Source of the DNA: Streptococcus mitis
Lineage (GTDB): Bacteria > Bacillota > Bacilli > Lactobacillales > Streptococcaceae
DNA length: 64,000 nt
Reading direction: 5' to 3'
NCBI RefSeq assembly: GCF_016658865.1
Contig: NZ_CP067992.1
Span: 949,001 to 1,013,000, forward strand
Shown: piece by piece, positions 1 to 9,914 of the stretch
Layout of the letters: each line of letters starts with the position of its first letter
Numbering within the stretch: the stretch's first letter is position 1
Position numbers and translations under genes: made by a program
The notes under the pieces: model-generated
The model's input: the letters and a program-made list of their open reading frames with translations, nothing else
What the model was told of the DNA's origin: nothing
Databases searched by the model: none

Positions 1-2471
1 TTTCTTACATTGATGGTAAACAACCGAGTCAAAAGGCAGAGAATTTAACACCTGATGAAGTTAGTAAAAAAGAAGGTATTAATGCTGAGCAAATTGTTAT
101 CAAGATTACGGATCAAGGTTATGTGACTTCTCATGGAGACCATTATCATTACTATAATGGCAAGGTTCCTTATGATGCTATCATTAGTGAAGAACTGCTG
201 ATGAAAGATCCGAATTATCAGTTGAAGGATTCAGATATTGTCAATGAAATCAAGGGTGGCTATGTGATTAAGGTAGATGGTAAGTATTATGTCTATCTAA
301 AGGATGCAGCACATGCTGATAATGTTCGCTCAAAAGAAGAAATTACTCGTCAGAAGCAGGAACACGGTAGTAATCACGGAGGTGGTTCTAGCGATAAAGA
401 GGTAGTCGCTGCCAGAGCTCAGGGTCGTTATACAACAGATGATGGTTATATCTTTAATGCATCTGATATTATAGAAGATACGGGAGATGCCTATATCGTT
501 CCTCATGGTAATCACTTCCATTATATTCCTAAGAGTGACTTGTCTGCCAGTGAATTAGCTGCTGCTCGAGCCTTCCTATCTGGAAAAGGTAGTCAAACAA
601 GCTCAGTTGGCTATCGTCCGTCTACAAATTCTTCTAACAGTAGCTCATCAGAGGCATCGAATAGTAGTTCATATGGACAAACAAATCAAAGCAATGTTGA
701 GACAAATACCAGAAGATGGACTCCAAGTGTTAGCCCACAAGTGGATAATAGCTATCAAGCTAGTCCGAGTGAAGACGTATCCAGTCTCTTGAAACAGCTT
801 TATGCCTTGCCACTCAGCCAACGACATGTGGAATCAGATGGGCTTGTCTTTGATCCGGCGCAGATTACAAGAAAAACTACGAATGGTGTTGCAGTGCCTC
901 ACGGAGACCATTATCACTTTATCCCTTATTCTCAAATGTCTGATTTAGAGCAGAAGATTGCGAGAATGATTTCTGAAAATTATCAAGGAAATCATACTAC
1001 TGCAGGTGGTAAAGAATTAAAACCAATTCCGACTCCAAGCCTTCCAAAACCAATTCCTGCTCCAGAGCCTACCCCAATACCAAGTCCACAACCTGTACCA
1101 AATCCTAAACCAACTCCAAGCAATCCAATTGATGGAAAATTGGTAAAACAGGTGATTCGAAAGGTGGTTGATGGTTATGTCTTCGAAGAGAATGGAATTT
1201 CGCGTTATATTTCTGCCAAGGAACTTTCAGCAGAAACTGTTGCAGCCATTGATGATAAACTTGCCAAACAAGAAAGTTTGTCTCATGAGTTAGGAGCTAA
1301 GAAAACCAATCTTGCATCTGCTGATCAAAAATTTTACAACAAAGTTTATGATTTACTAGCAACAGTTCATCAAGATTTGATTTCCAATAAAGGGCGCCAA
1401 GCTGATTTTGACGCTTTGGATAGACTATTGGAACGTCTCAACGATGAGTCAAGTGATAAGGTCAAGTTAGTTGATGATATCCTTGCTTTTCTAGCGCCGA
1501 TTCGTCATCCAGAACGTTTAGGAAAACCAAATGCACAAATAGCTTACACAGATGATGAGATTCAAGTAGCCAAGTTGGCAGGCAAGTATACAACAGAAGA
1601 TGGCTATATCTTTGATCCACGTGATATTACCAGTGATGAGGGGGATGCCTATGTAACTCCGCATATGAGCCACAGTCATTGGATTAAGAAAGAAAGTTTG
1701 TCTGAAGCTGAAAGAGCATCAGGTCAAGCTTATGCTAAAGAGAAAGGTTTGACTCCTCCTTCAACAAATCATCAAAGTTCAGGAAATACTGAGGCTAAGG
1801 GAGCAGAAGCGATTTACAATAGAGTAAAAGCAGCTAAGAAGGTACCACTTGACCGTATGCCTTACAATCTCCAACATACTGTGGAAGTTAAAAATGGAAG
1901 TTTGATTATACCTCATTATGACCATTACCATAACATCAAATTTGAGTGGTTTGACGAAGGACTTTATGAGGCACCTAAGGGGTATACTTTAGAAGAGCTA
2001 TTTGAAACTGTGAAGTATTATGTCGAACATCCAAACGAACGTCCGCATTCAGATAGTGGTTGGGGCAATGCGAGCGACCATGTTCAAAGAAACCACAATA
2101 GTCAAGCTGCTAACAATCAAACAGAGAAACCAACAGAGGAGAAACCTCAGACAGAAAAAATTGAGGAGGAAAAACCTCGCGAAGAAAAACCGAAAAATGA
2201 GAAAGCAGAATCTCCAAAACCAAAAGAACCAGAGGAATTAGAAGAATCACCATCGGAACCAGAGGAACATCAGGTTGAAACTGAAAAGGTTGAAGAAAAA
2301 CTGAGAGAGGCGGAAGAGTTACTTAAAAAGATTAAGGATCCAATTCTTAAGTTCAATGCCAACGAAACTCTCACAGGATTAAAAAATAACCTGTTATTTG
2401 GTTCTCAGGACAACAATACTATTATGGCAGAAGCTGAAAAGCTATTAGTCTTGTTAAAGGAGAGTAAGTAA
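1..2471 (+). CDS. Histidine triad surface protein, PhtD/PhtA/PhtB type (5' end outside window)
   Basis: Zinc-binding streptococcal surface protein of the Pht family, thought to capture zinc and hand it to AdcAII. The reading frame is open to the window edge (first full codon at base 3), so the signal peptide and about 45 residues lie outside. Five HxxHxH triads are visible: HGDHYH, HGNHFH, HGDHYH, HMSHSH and HYDHYH. A proline-rich spacer (PTPSLPKPIPAPEPTP) separates the third triad from the middle domain. The tail from about codon 660 is Glu/Lys/Pro-rich and ends without an LPXTG motif. Five triads and the overall order match PhtA/B/D rather than PhtE (six). Which paralogue it is cannot be fixed from this fragment. 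It ends in a strong terminator and is a separate unit from adcAII. Confidence 0.93.
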   Translation, partial: SYIDGKQPSQKAENLTPDEVSKKEGINAEQIVIKITDQGYVTSHGDHYHYYNGKVPYDAIISEELLMKDPNYQLKDSDIVNEIKGGYVIKVDGKYYVYLKDAAHADNVRSKEEITRQKQEHGSNHGGGSSDKEVVAARAQGRYTTDDGYIFNASDIIEDTGDAYIVPHGNHFHYIPKSDLSASELAAARAFLSGKGSQTSSVGYRPSTNSSNSSSSEASNSSSYGQTNQSNVETNTRRWTPSVSPQVDNSYQASPSEDVSSLLKQLYALPLSQRHVESDGLVFDPAQITRKTTNGVAVPHGDHYHFIPYSQMSDLEQKIARMISENYQGNHTTAGGKELKPIPTPSLPKPIPAPEPTPIPSPQPVPNPKPTPSNPIDGKLVKQVIRKVVDGYVFEENGISRYISAKELSAETVAAIDDKLAKQESLSHELGAKKTNLASADQKFYNKVYDLLATVHQDLISNKGRQADFDALDRLLERLNDESSDKVKLVDDILAFLAPIRHPERLGKPNAQIAYTDDEIQVAKLAGKYTTEDGYIFDPRDITSDEGDAYVTPHMSHSHWIKKESLSEAERASGQAYAKEKGLTPPSTNHQSSGNTEAKGAEAIYNRVKAAKKVPLDRMPYNLQHTVEVKNGSLIIPHYDHYHNIKFEWFDEGLYEAPKGYTLEELFETVKYYVEHPNERPHSDSGWGNASDHVQRNHNSQAANNQTEKPTEEKPQTEKIEEEKPREEKPKNEKAESPKPKEPEELEESPSEPEEHQVETEKVEEKLREAEELLKKIKDPILKFNANETLTGLKNNLLFGSQDNNTIMAEAEKLLVLLKESK

Positions 2472-2498
2472 CTATACAACAATTATATGAGATAAAAA

Positions 2499-2530
2499 GG
2501 GAGCAGAATATGGATTCTGTTCTCTTTTTT
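2499..2530 (+). terminator. Intrinsic terminator after the first pht gene
   Basis: An 11-bp stem (2499-2509 with 2514-2524, loop ATGG) is followed by six T residues. It isolates the first pht gene from the adcAII operon. Confidence 0.85.
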
Positions 2531-2550
2531 ATGAAATTGTGTAAAAATTC

Positions 2551-2579
2551 TTGACATATTTTCTAAATAAAGATAAACT
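2551..2579 (+). promoter_or_regulatory. Promoter of the adcAII-pht operon
   Basis: TTGACA at 2551-2556 and TAAACT at 2574-2579 are separated by exactly 17 bp. The start of transcription would fall inside the AdcR-like operators just downstream. Confidence 0.75.
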
Positions 2580-2580
2580 A

Positions 2581-2615
2581 TTTACTAGTTAATTAAATGG
2601 TTAAACACTAGTTAA
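2581..2615 (+). promoter_or_regulatory. Two AdcR-like zinc operators
   Basis: The AdcR consensus is TTAACYRGTTAA. TTTACTAGTTAA at 2581-2592 matches it at 11 of 12 positions, and AACACTAGTTAA at 2604-2615 matches at 9 of 12. They lie between the -10 box and the ribosome binding site of adcAII, so zinc-loaded AdcR would block initiation here. Confidence 0.75.
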
Positions 2616-2621
2616 GGAGTT

Positions 2622-3542
2622 ATGGTGAAAAAGAGGACGATTTTAGTATTGATGACCAGTGTATTGGCTCTGGTATTAGCTGCTTGTGGCCAAAAGGAAA
2701 GCCAGTCAGGTAAAGGGATGAAAATTGTGACCAGTTTTTATCCTATCTATGCCATGGTCAGGGAAGTATCTGGTGACTTGAATGATGTACGAATGATTCA
2801 GTCAAGTAGTGGAATTCACTCCTTTGAACCTTCAGCAAATGATATCGCAGCCATCTATGATGCAGATGTCTTTGTTTACCATTCGCATACGCTCGAATCT
2901 TGGGCAGGAAGTCTAGATCCAAATCTAAAAAAATCCAAAGTTAAGGTTTTAGAGGCTTCTGAAGGAATGACCTTAGATCGTGTTCCAGGATTAGAAGATA
3001 TGGAAGCGGGTGATGGTGTTGATGAAAAAACGCTTTATGACCCTCATACTTGGTTAGATCCTGAAAAAGCTGGCGAAGAAGCCCAAATTATAGCTGATAA
3101 ACTTTCAGAGGTTGATAGTGAACACAAAGAAACTTACCAGAAAAATGCGCAAGCCTTTATCAAAAAAGCTCAAGAATTGACTAAGAAATTCCAGCCTAAA
3201 TTTGAAAAAGCGACTCAGAAAACCTTTGTAACACAACATACGGCCTTTTCTTATCTAGCGAAGAGATTTGGACTTAATCAACTTGGTATTGCAGGCATCT
3301 CTCCTGAACAAGAACCAAGTCCACGACAACTAACAGAAATTCAGGAATTTGTAAAAACCTATAAGGTTAAAACAATTTTTACAGAAAGTAACGCTTCTTC
3401 AAAAGTAGCTGAAACTCTTGTCAAATCAACAGGTGTAGGTCTTAAAACTCTAAATCCTTTAGAGGCAGACCCGCAAAATGACAAGACTTATTTAGAAAAT
3501 CTTGAAGAAAATATGAGTGTTCTAGCAGAAGAATTGAAATGA
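2622..3542 (+). CDS. adcAII: Zinc-binding lipoprotein AdcAII (Lmb family)
   Basis: Cluster 9 solute-binding lipoprotein that delivers Zn2+ to the AdcBC permease. Residues 1-21 are a lipoprotein signal peptide ending in the lipobox LAAC, with Cys22 as the lipidated residue. The four zinc ligands expected from Lmb/AdcAII are present at their usual numbers: His66 (GIHSFEPS), His142 (DPHTWLDP), His206 (TQHTAFSY) and Glu281 (NPLEAD). The ATG at 2622 is preceded by AAGGAG. The gene is followed after only 7 nt by the second pht gene, the known adcAII-pht co-transcription. It lacks the His-rich loop and C-terminal ZinT domain of AdcA. Zinc repression through AdcR is inferred from the operators upstream. 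Confidence 0.95.
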   Translation: MVKKRTILVLMTSVLALVLAACGQKESQSGKGMKIVTSFYPIYAMVREVSGDLNDVRMIQSSSGIHSFEPSANDIAAIYDADVFVYHSHTLESWAGSLDPNLKKSKVKVLEASEGMTLDRVPGLEDMEAGDGVDEKTLYDPHTWLDPEKAGEEAQIIADKLSEVDSEHKETYQKNAQAFIKKAQELTKKFQPKFEKATQKTFVTQHTAFSYLAKRFGLNQLGIAGISPEQEPSPRQLTEIQEFVKTYKVKTIFTESNASSKVAETLVKSTGVGLKTLNPLEADPQNDKTYLENLEENMSVLAEELK

Positions 3543-3549
3543 GGAGATT

Positions 3550-6500
3550 ATGAAAATAAATAAGAAGAAACTTGCTGCTGGTGCAGCTGTCGTCCTTTCT
3601 TTAAGTCTGTGTATTTATGCATTGAATCAACATCAGACAGGAGAGAATAAAGATACGAATCGTGTATCTTATGTCGATGGGAAACAAGACACTCAAAAAA
3701 CAGAGACACAAACACCAGATCAAGTCAGCAAAAAAGAAGATATCCAGGCTGAACAGATTGTTGTGAAAATTACTGATCAAGGTTATGTGACTTCACACGG
3801 TGATCATTTCCATTATTATAATGGGAAAGTTCCTTTTGATGCGATTTTCAGTGAAGAACTTTTGATGAAAGATGCCAATTATCAACTTAAAGACGCTGAT
3901 ATTGTTAACGAAGTCAAAGGTGGTTACATTATCAAGGTGGATGGTAAGTATTATGTTTACCTTAAGGATGTGGCACATGCGGATAACGTTCGTTCGAAGG
4001 ACGAAATTGAACGCCAAAAACAAGGTCATACTCACGATGCACCAACATCTAATAGTGCAGTGGCGCTTGCTCAATCTCAAGGTCGCTATACTACTGATGA
4101 TGGCTACATCTTTAATGCATCTGATATTATAGAGGATACTGGTGATGCTTATATCGTTCCTCACGAAGGACATTACCACTACATTCCAAAGAGTTCCTTG
4201 TCTGCTAGTGAATTGGCTGCAGCACAAGCTTACCTCTCTGGAACTAGAAATCAGCCTAGTGTGACTGACTATCGTCCAAGTACAAATGGGACTGGTCAAA
4301 CTACCAAGCCTATTCAACAGGCTGAAATACCAAGTAATAAAGCCGAGAGTCTTCAAAGTCTATTACAGCAGCTCTATGCTCTTCCAAGTACTCAACGATA
4401 TGCTGAATCGGATGGTTTGACTTTTGATCCTGCTAAGATTTTAAGCAGGACACCGAGTGGTGTAGCGATTCCTCATGGAAATCACTATCATTTCATTCCC
4501 TATACAAAGCTTTCTGCATTAGAAGAAAAGATTGCGAGAATGATTCCTCTAACTAGTGACAGTGTGAAACCAACACCATTGGAGAATCCAAGCAAACCAG
4601 CAGAAAAACCTACTCAGCAAAACCATCATCATGAGAAAGACGGTGACCATGGAAGTCAGGCCCCTAAGCATGAAGAACATGGACATGACGCTCATCATGA
4701 TGAAGACCATGATCATGGTTTTGATGCCAATCGTGTCATCAGTGAGGATGAGCAAGGCTTTATCATGACCCATGGTGACCACAATCATTATTTCTTTAAG
4801 AAAGATTTGACAGCAGACCAAATTAAGGCTGCTCAAGATCATCTGAAAGGTAAAAAACCATCAGTACCGAGTCCAGCCCATGATGATGAACACGATAACG
4901 ATAATCATGGCCACAAACATGATGAAGACCATGATCACGGTTTTGATGCCAATAGCGTCATCAGTGAAGATGCGGCAGGCTTTGTCATGAGTCACGGAGA
5001 CCATAATCATTACTTCTTCAAGAAGGATCTAACATCAGAACAAATCAAGGCCGCGCAGGATCATTTGAGAGGTAAAGCGACAGTAACACCTAGCCCAGCC
5101 CATGATGATGAACACGATAACGATAATCATGGCCACAAACATGATGAAGACCATGATCACGGTTTTGATGCCAATCGTGTCATCAGTGAAGATGCGGCAG
5201 GCTTTGTCATGACTCACGGAGACCATAATCATTACTTCTTCAAGAAAGATTTGACAGCTGACCAAATTAAGGCCGCACAGGATCATTTGAGAGGTAAAAC
5301 GACAGTAATACCTAGCCCAGCCCATGATGATGAACACGATAACGATAATCATGGCCACAAACATGATGAAGACCATGATCACGGTTTTGATGCCAATCGT
5401 GTCATCGGCGAGGATGAGCAAGGCTTTGTTATGAGTCACGGCGACCACAATCATTACTTCTTCAAGAAGGATTTGACAGCAGATCAAATTAAGGCGGCTC
5501 AGGACCACTTGAAAACCCATCATGATACAGAGCCTGTAAAACCTCTTGCTAAAACGGTAGAGTCTTTCTCAAGAGATGCTAGCGATGAAGAAAAAATTGC
5601 TTACATTTCTAAGACCTACGGTGTTCCACTTGAAGCGATTAGAATTTCAAACGGATTCTTTGTCTTTGGAAATCCTGACCAAGCCTACGATCCAACTCAT
5701 ATCCATCCCTATGCTGTTCGTAAGGAACATGTTCGTTTGCCACTCCAAACTGGAAATCCAGAACTTGATTTCCTAAATGAACTCTATACCACTGCCTTAC
5801 GTGATGGTGTGTCTCCTTATAGCTTACAGGTAGAAAATGGTAGTTTTGTGATTCCTCATGGTGACCACAATCACTACATCAAGGTTCAAACAAAGGGATA
5901 TGAAGTGGCTTTGAAAAACAAGATTCCAGCTCTCCAATCCAACTATCAACCTGGAGCTTTTGATGAGAAGGCAGTCTTGGCAAAAGTAGATCAACTTCTA
6001 GCTGAAAGCAGAAGCATCTACAAAGATAAACCTATTGCACAAAGACAGATTGAGTTAGCCTTAGGTCAGTTTACTGAAAACATGAAGAAATTGGCAACTA
6101 ATTCTACAGCAGGTTATCTTGCAACACTTGATCTCTTTGATAAGCAATATATCCATATCGATGAAAGTGTCAAACCTGTTGAAACAAGTGCTTTAGATAA
6201 GAAATATCAGGCCTTGATTGATAAAATCAACACACTGGATACAGACACTTATGGACTTCCTAAGAAAGACCTACTCGTTCGACTCCAAGAAGCTAAGTTA
6301 GCTAAAGATGAGGCTGGTTTAGCAGCGGTTGAATCACAACTTCAAGCTCTTCAAGACTTTAATGATCGAACAGGTGTTACAACTGTAGAATACATCAAGT
6401 ATTTCTACGAACACGTAAATGACGGTCGTTTAAATGATGAACTTCGAAACAAAGTGGCTCAGTTGACTTGGACCTTGTATCAATCTCAATCCTTCCTGAA

Positions 6501-7365
6501 GGCAGCAGAATTGAACAAATTATTCCCAAGTATCTATCAAGCAAAACAAGAAGTGGAAGAAGCTTTGAAAGCTCAACCAACTACTGCTAAATCAAGTCAG
6601 ACAGTTCTAGATACTGAAAAAGTAGATAACCAAAGTGCTAAGACAGCTATTTATGCCTTCTTGAAAGAATTGTACGGAGACTTTATGCTTGAAGAGCATG
6701 TCAATCATGTTAGCAAGGAACAAGTAGAAAGTCTCTTGAGCAAGGCAACTCAACTTTTGGAACAAATCCAAGAAGAAGGAATCAGACAATCCTTGGCAGA
6801 AGAAGTAGAAAATCTCAAAGCTGCCACAAACAAGGCTGATGCAGACTTGGATGAAGTAAACAGCCAGGTAAAAGATGTCTTGACTCGTATCGCTAGCGCC
6901 CTTCAACAAGAGAAGGAAAATGCAGAGCAAGATCCTCAGACACTTGTACTCTATCAAAAACTCTACGATATTCTTATGTCGCTTCACGCATACTTAGAAA
7001 ACAATAAGGGTTCTGATGCCGACTTTGATAAGGTGGATGCATTACTAGATCAACTTTCTGCTAAGAGTAAGGATAAAGCCGCTTTACTTGAATTGACAAA
7101 AGCTATCCTAGTCTTGAATCAAGAAATCAAGTCAAAATCAAACGCGAGTGAAGAAGCAAGTCCAGCGACAAATGCTGAGTCAAATGATGATAAGACAAGT
7201 ACCAAAACTGAAACATCAGTAGCTACAGAATCTAACAGTGAAACTGCAAGGGACGAAAACAAACCAAGCAACACAACCGATTCTAAACCTGCTGAACCAG
7301 TTTCAGAAAAGGAAACAACAGAATCTACAACAAGTACTGGAAATCAAGAAAAACCTGCTGAATAA
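3550..7365 (+). CDS. Large histidine triad protein, PhtE-like, with repeated triad modules
   Basis: Pht-family zinc-binding surface protein of 1271 residues, longer than pneumococcal PhtE (about 1040). Residues 1-25 form a signal sequence with a hydrophobic core (AAVVLSLSLCIYAL). Eight HxxHxH triads can be counted. Four of them (THGDHNH or SHGDHNH) sit in tandem 74-residue modules that also carry very His/Asp-rich linkers (HKHDEDHDHGFDAN). The second half (about residues 800-1190) is predicted helical, and the last 80 residues are Ser/Thr/Glu-rich low complexity without LPXTG. It is co-transcribed with adcAII: the adcAII stop overlaps this gene's ribosome binding site. Extra triads suggest higher zinc capacity, which is inference. 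Confidence 0.92.
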   Translation: MKINKKKLAAGAAVVLSLSLCIYALNQHQTGENKDTNRVSYVDGKQDTQKTETQTPDQVSKKEDIQAEQIVVKITDQGYVTSHGDHFHYYNGKVPFDAIFSEELLMKDANYQLKDADIVNEVKGGYIIKVDGKYYVYLKDVAHADNVRSKDEIERQKQGHTHDAPTSNSAVALAQSQGRYTTDDGYIFNASDIIEDTGDAYIVPHEGHYHYIPKSSLSASELAAAQAYLSGTRNQPSVTDYRPSTNGTGQTTKPIQQAEIPSNKAESLQSLLQQLYALPSTQRYAESDGLTFDPAKILSRTPSGVAIPHGNHYHFIPYTKLSALEEKIARMIPLTSDSVKPTPLENPSKPAEKPTQQNHHHEKDGDHGSQAPKHEEHGHDAHHDEDHDHGFDANRVISEDEQGFIMTHGDHNHYFFKKDLTADQIKAAQDHLKGKKPSVPSPAHDDEHDNDNHGHKHDEDHDHGFDANSVISEDAAGFVMSHGDHNHYFFKKDLTSEQIKAAQDHLRGKATVTPSPAHDDEHDNDNHGHKHDEDHDHGFDANRVISEDAAGFVMTHGDHNHYFFKKDLTADQIKAAQDHLRGKTTVIPSPAHDDEHDNDNHGHKHDEDHDHGFDANRVIGEDEQGFVMSHGDHNHYFFKKDLTADQIKAAQDHLKTHHDTEPVKPLAKTVESFSRDASDEEKIAYISKTYGVPLEAIRISNGFFVFGNPDQAYDPTHIHPYAVRKEHVRLPLQTGNPELDFLNELYTTALRDGVSPYSLQVENGSFVIPHGDHNHYIKVQTKGYEVALKNKIPALQSNYQPGAFDEKAVLAKVDQLLAESRSIYKDKPIAQRQIELALGQFTENMKKLATNSTAGYLATLDLFDKQYIHIDESVKPVETSALDKKYQALIDKINTLDTDTYGLPKKDLLVRLQEAKLAKDEAGLAAVESQLQALQDFNDRTGVTTVEYIKYFYEHVNDGRLNDELRNKVAQLTWTLYQSQSFLKAAELNKLFPSIYQAKQEVEEALKAQPTTAKSSQTVLDTEKVDNQSAKTAIYAFLKELYGDFMLEEHVNHVSKEQVESLLSKATQLLEQIQEEGIRQSLAEEVENLKAATNKADADLDEVNSQVKDVLTRIASALQQEKENAEQDPQTLVLYQKLYDILMSLHAYLENNKGSDADFDKVDALLDQLSAKSKDKAALLELTKAILVLNQEIKSKSNASEEASPATNAESNDDKTSTKTETSVATESNSETARDENKPSNTTDSKPAEPVSEKETTESTTSTGNQEKPAE
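4657..5520 (+). repeat. Four tandem 222-bp coding repeats
   Basis: The same segment, starting CATGATGAAGACCATGATCA, recurs at 4696, 4918, 5140 and 5362, a constant 222-bp period (74 codons). The second, third and fourth copies are nearly identical in DNA, and the first is more diverged. Each unit encodes one His/Asp-rich linker plus one HGDHNH triad. Near-identity points to recent unequal exchange, so copy number is likely to vary between strains. Confidence 0.9.
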
Positions 7366-7367
7366 CT

Positions 7368-7404
7368 AAAAAAGACGAGGTAGCTTTGCTACATCGTCTT
7401 TTTA
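7368..7404. terminator. Bidirectional terminator between pht and pepT
   Basis: AAAAAGACGAGGTAGC pairs with GCTACATCGTCTTTTT across a TTT loop with one mismatch. A and T tracts on both sides serve the two convergent genes. The pepT stop codon lies inside it. Confidence 0.85.
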
Positions 7405-8625
7405 GTCTTTATAAGCTACGATACCAATGATGGTATCAACTGCACGTTCCATAGTCTGAAGGCTGACGTATTCAAAACGTCCGTGCATGTTTTCACCACC
7501 CGCAAAGATATTTGGAGTTGGGATTCCCATAAAGGAAATTTTAGAGCCGTCTGTCCCTCCACGGATTGGTTCGATTATAGGAGTGATACCTAAATCTTCC
7601 ATAACGGCTTTAGCAATGGTAATTGGAGTCATATCTTTTTCAATGACTTCTTTCATATTGTAGTACTGGTCTGTCAAGTTTAGAGTGACACGGTCGCTAC
7701 CAAGTTCTTGATTCATCTTATCAGTGATAGACTGCATAGCTGCTTTACGAGCTTCAAAGGCATCTTTTTCAAAATCACGAATGATGTAGCTTGCACGCGC
7801 CTCTTCGACACTACCTGTCACATCCATTAGGTGGTAGAAGCCTTGGTAACCTTCTGTTAACTCAGGTCGGTCATTCTCTGGAAGTTGATTATGAAAATCA
7901 ATTGCTAGCTGAAGGGCATTGACCATCTGATCTTTGGCGGTACCAGGGTGGACATTGCGTCCTTGGAAATGCAATTCAGCCCCAGCTGCTGAGAAAGTCT
8001 CGTACTGAAGTTCTCCGAGAGGTCCGCCATCTACAGTATAGGCAAAATCAACATCAAAATCTTCTGCATCAAATTTATTAGCACCAACACCGATTTCCTC
8101 ATCTGGACCAAAACCAACACGAATCTCACAGTGTTTGATTTCAGGATGGGCAGTCAGATATTCAATAGCAGTCATAATTTCAGCAATCCCTGACTTGTCA
8201 TCAGCTCCTAGTAAGGTTGTTCCATCGGTTGTGATGAGTGTTTGTCCTGGATATTTTTCAAGACTCTTGAAGTCGGCTGGATCGAGTTTGAAACCAGAAT
8301 TTCCAAGTTCAATCACACCACCATCGTAGTTTTCAATTACCTGTGGATTGACTCCTTCGGCATTAAAATCAGCAGTATCCATGTGAGATATAAAGCCAAT
8401 CTTACGTGTTAAAGATGGATCATTGGCTGGCAAGGTTCCAATTGCAAAACCATTTGGTAGATAATAAACATTTTGTAATCCAACACGTTTCATTTCAGGA
8501 ATAAGAACATTGGTTGCAAAGTCAACCTGACTCTGCGTACTTGGAGTAGTAGTAGAGTGTTCATCAGAGCGCGTGTTGACCTTAACGTAGGTTAAGAAGC
8601 GGTCCAAGAGATTGGGATAAGTCAT
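7402..8625 (-). CDS. pepT: Peptidase T (tripeptide aminopeptidase)
   Basis: Cytoplasmic di-zinc M20B aminopeptidase that removes the N-terminal residue of tripeptides during peptide utilisation. The 407-residue length is typical. Metal and catalytic residues are visible: His81 and Asp83 (HMDTAD), Asp142 (GADDKSG), the Glu176-Glu177 pair (PDEEIG), Asp199 (TVDGGP) and a late His in [10 protein letters not shown]. It stands alone on the minus strand, convergent with the pht operon and divergent from hemH. Confidence 0.96.
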   Translation of the reverse strand: MTYPNLLDRFLTYVKVNTRSDEHSTTTPSTQSQVDFATNVLIPEMKRVGLQNVYYLPNGFAIGTLPANDPSLTRKIGFISHMDTADFNAEGVNPQVIENYDGGVIELGNSGFKLDPADFKSLEKYPGQTLITTDGTTLLGADDKSGIAEIMTAIEYLTAHPEIKHCEIRVGFGPDEEIGVGANKFDAEDFDVDFAYTVDGGPLGELQYETFSAAGAELHFQGRNVHPGTAKDQMVNALQLAIDFHNQLPENDRPELTEGYQGFYHLMDVTGSVEEARASYIIRDFEKDAFEARKAAMQSITDKMNQELGSDRVTLNLTDQYYNMKEVIEKDMTPITIAKAVMEDLGITPIIEPIRGGTDGSKISFMGIPTPNIFAGGENMHGRFEYVSLQTMERAVDTIIGIVAYKD

Positions 8626-8717
8626 AAAAAACTCCTTTTGAATTCATTTTTTCCATTGTATCATAGAAAAGAGAGAAAAACAAAAGACTGAAGTTAGGGA
8701 AATTCGCTATGTTGGCG

Positions 8718-8746
8718 TTTACTTATCAACGAATTCATGATAAAAT
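8718..8746 (+). promoter_or_regulatory. Probable hemH promoter
   Basis: TTTACT at 8718-8723 and TAAAAT at 8741-8746 are 17 bp apart, with an extended -10 (TGA) at 8738-8740. Confidence 0.5.
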
Positions 8747-8778
8747 AAACTTGATAAAAATATCACAAGGAAGCGATT

Positions 8779-9873
8779 ATGAAAAAAGCAATTTTAATGA
8801 TGACTTTCGGTTCGCCAGAAGAGATTACCTTTGAAGGTGTGGCTGATTTTTTCACAAATATTCGTCGTGGAGTGAGACCTCAAGACCACGAGATTCAAAC
8901 TCTCTATGATAATTATGTACTAATTGGAGGGACGCCTCTGCAAAAAATTACTCGAGAAGAGGTTGCCTTGGTAGAAGCTAGGTTGGGGAATGAGTATAGT
9001 GTTTATTTTGCTAATAAGTTTTCCAGACCTTTTATTCCAGATGTGATTGGTCAGATGGAAGCAGACGGCATTGAACAGTGTATTTGCCTGATTTTGGAGC
9101 CCCATTATTCTTTTTACTCTGTCATGGGATACGAGAAATTTTTAGAAAGCAAACAAATTCAATTTTTAGTTATCAAGGACTGGTATCAAGAAGAAGCGCT
9201 CTTAAACTATTGGGCAGATGAAATTGATAAGATTTTAAAAGAAGAAGTAAAGCAGGATAGCTTTAAAGTCATCTTTTCAGCTCATAGTGTACCAATTTTT
9301 GCCTTGGATTTTGGAGACCCTTATATCGACCAAATTTTTGAAAATAGCAAGCTAGTCGCTGAAAAGCTGGGTTTGAGTTCCGAGCAATATACTAACACTT
9401 GGCAAAGTGAAAGTGATATCGGGATTCCATGGATTAAGCCAGATGTCTTGGAGTATCTTAGAGAGCAGAAAGAACATCCAGACCATTATATTTTCGTACC
9501 TATTAGTTTTATCAGTGAGCACATTGAAGTCTTGTTTGACAACGATGTGGAATGTTATGACTTGTGTCAGGAATTTGGGGTGAACTATCATCGTCCACCA
9601 ATGCCAAATACAGATTCTCGTTTGATTGATGCCTTGGTCAATACAGTCAGAGCCAATGAACATCAAGAATTTAAGGAATTTCTCCCAGAAGAAGAAACCT
9701 TTGATGAGTTAGTTCCTTCAGATGAGACTAAAAATATTTTGGCCGAATCTGAAGATTTACAAATGCCGGAATTTGTGAAAAAACTGATTGAGAAAAAAGG
9801 TCGGGAAAATGTTAAGATGCCTTATCTTATTAAGAAAATGCTTGAAAAAGCAGGCAAGTTAACTAAAGAGTAA
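8779..9873 (+). CDS. hemH: Ferrochelatase
   Basis: Inserts Fe2+ into a porphyrin ring. The class-I chelatase fold shows the catalytic His169 (FSAHSVP) and the acidic face with Glu247 and Glu250 ([11 protein letters not shown]). Length is 364 residues; the last 50 (from [10 protein letters not shown]) form an acidic then basic extension beyond the usual core. No other haem-synthesis gene is nearby. Streptococci are generally haem auxotrophs, so this is an orphan enzyme whose physiological substrate is uncertain. The ATG follows AAGGAAG. Confidence 0.92.
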   Translation: MKKAILMMTFGSPEEITFEGVADFFTNIRRGVRPQDHEIQTLYDNYVLIGGTPLQKITREEVALVEARLGNEYSVYFANKFSRPFIPDVIGQMEADGIEQCICLILEPHYSFYSVMGYEKFLESKQIQFLVIKDWYQEEALLNYWADEIDKILKEEVKQDSFKVIFSAHSVPIFALDFGDPYIDQIFENSKLVAEKLGLSSEQYTNTWQSESDIGIPWIKPDVLEYLREQKEHPDHYIFVPISFISEHIEVLFDNDVECYDLCQEFGVNYHRPPMPNTDSRLIDALVNTVRANEHQEFKEFLPEEETFDELVPSDETKNILAESEDLQMPEFVKKLIEKKGRENVKMPYLIKKMLEKAGKLTKE

Positions 9874-9877
9874 AGAA

Positions 9878-9908
9878 AAAAGGATTTAGCCTTGCGCTAA
9901 ATCCTTTT
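9878..9908. terminator. Bidirectional terminator between hemH and mscL
   Basis: AAAAGGATTTAGC (9878-9890) pairs perfectly with GCTAAATCCTTTT (9896-9908) across a CTTGC loop. Confidence 0.9.
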
Positions 9909-9914
9909 AATTGA

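Noticed and set aside
4657..5520. CRISPR-like regularly spaced repeats
   Set aside because: The 222-bp units are contiguous coding repeats in frame with the Pht protein, without short repeats and unique spacers.
5035..5523. Minus-strand 162-codon frame opposite the Pht repeats
   Set aside because: It is the antisense shadow of repetitive His/Asp-rich coding DNA and has no ribosome site.
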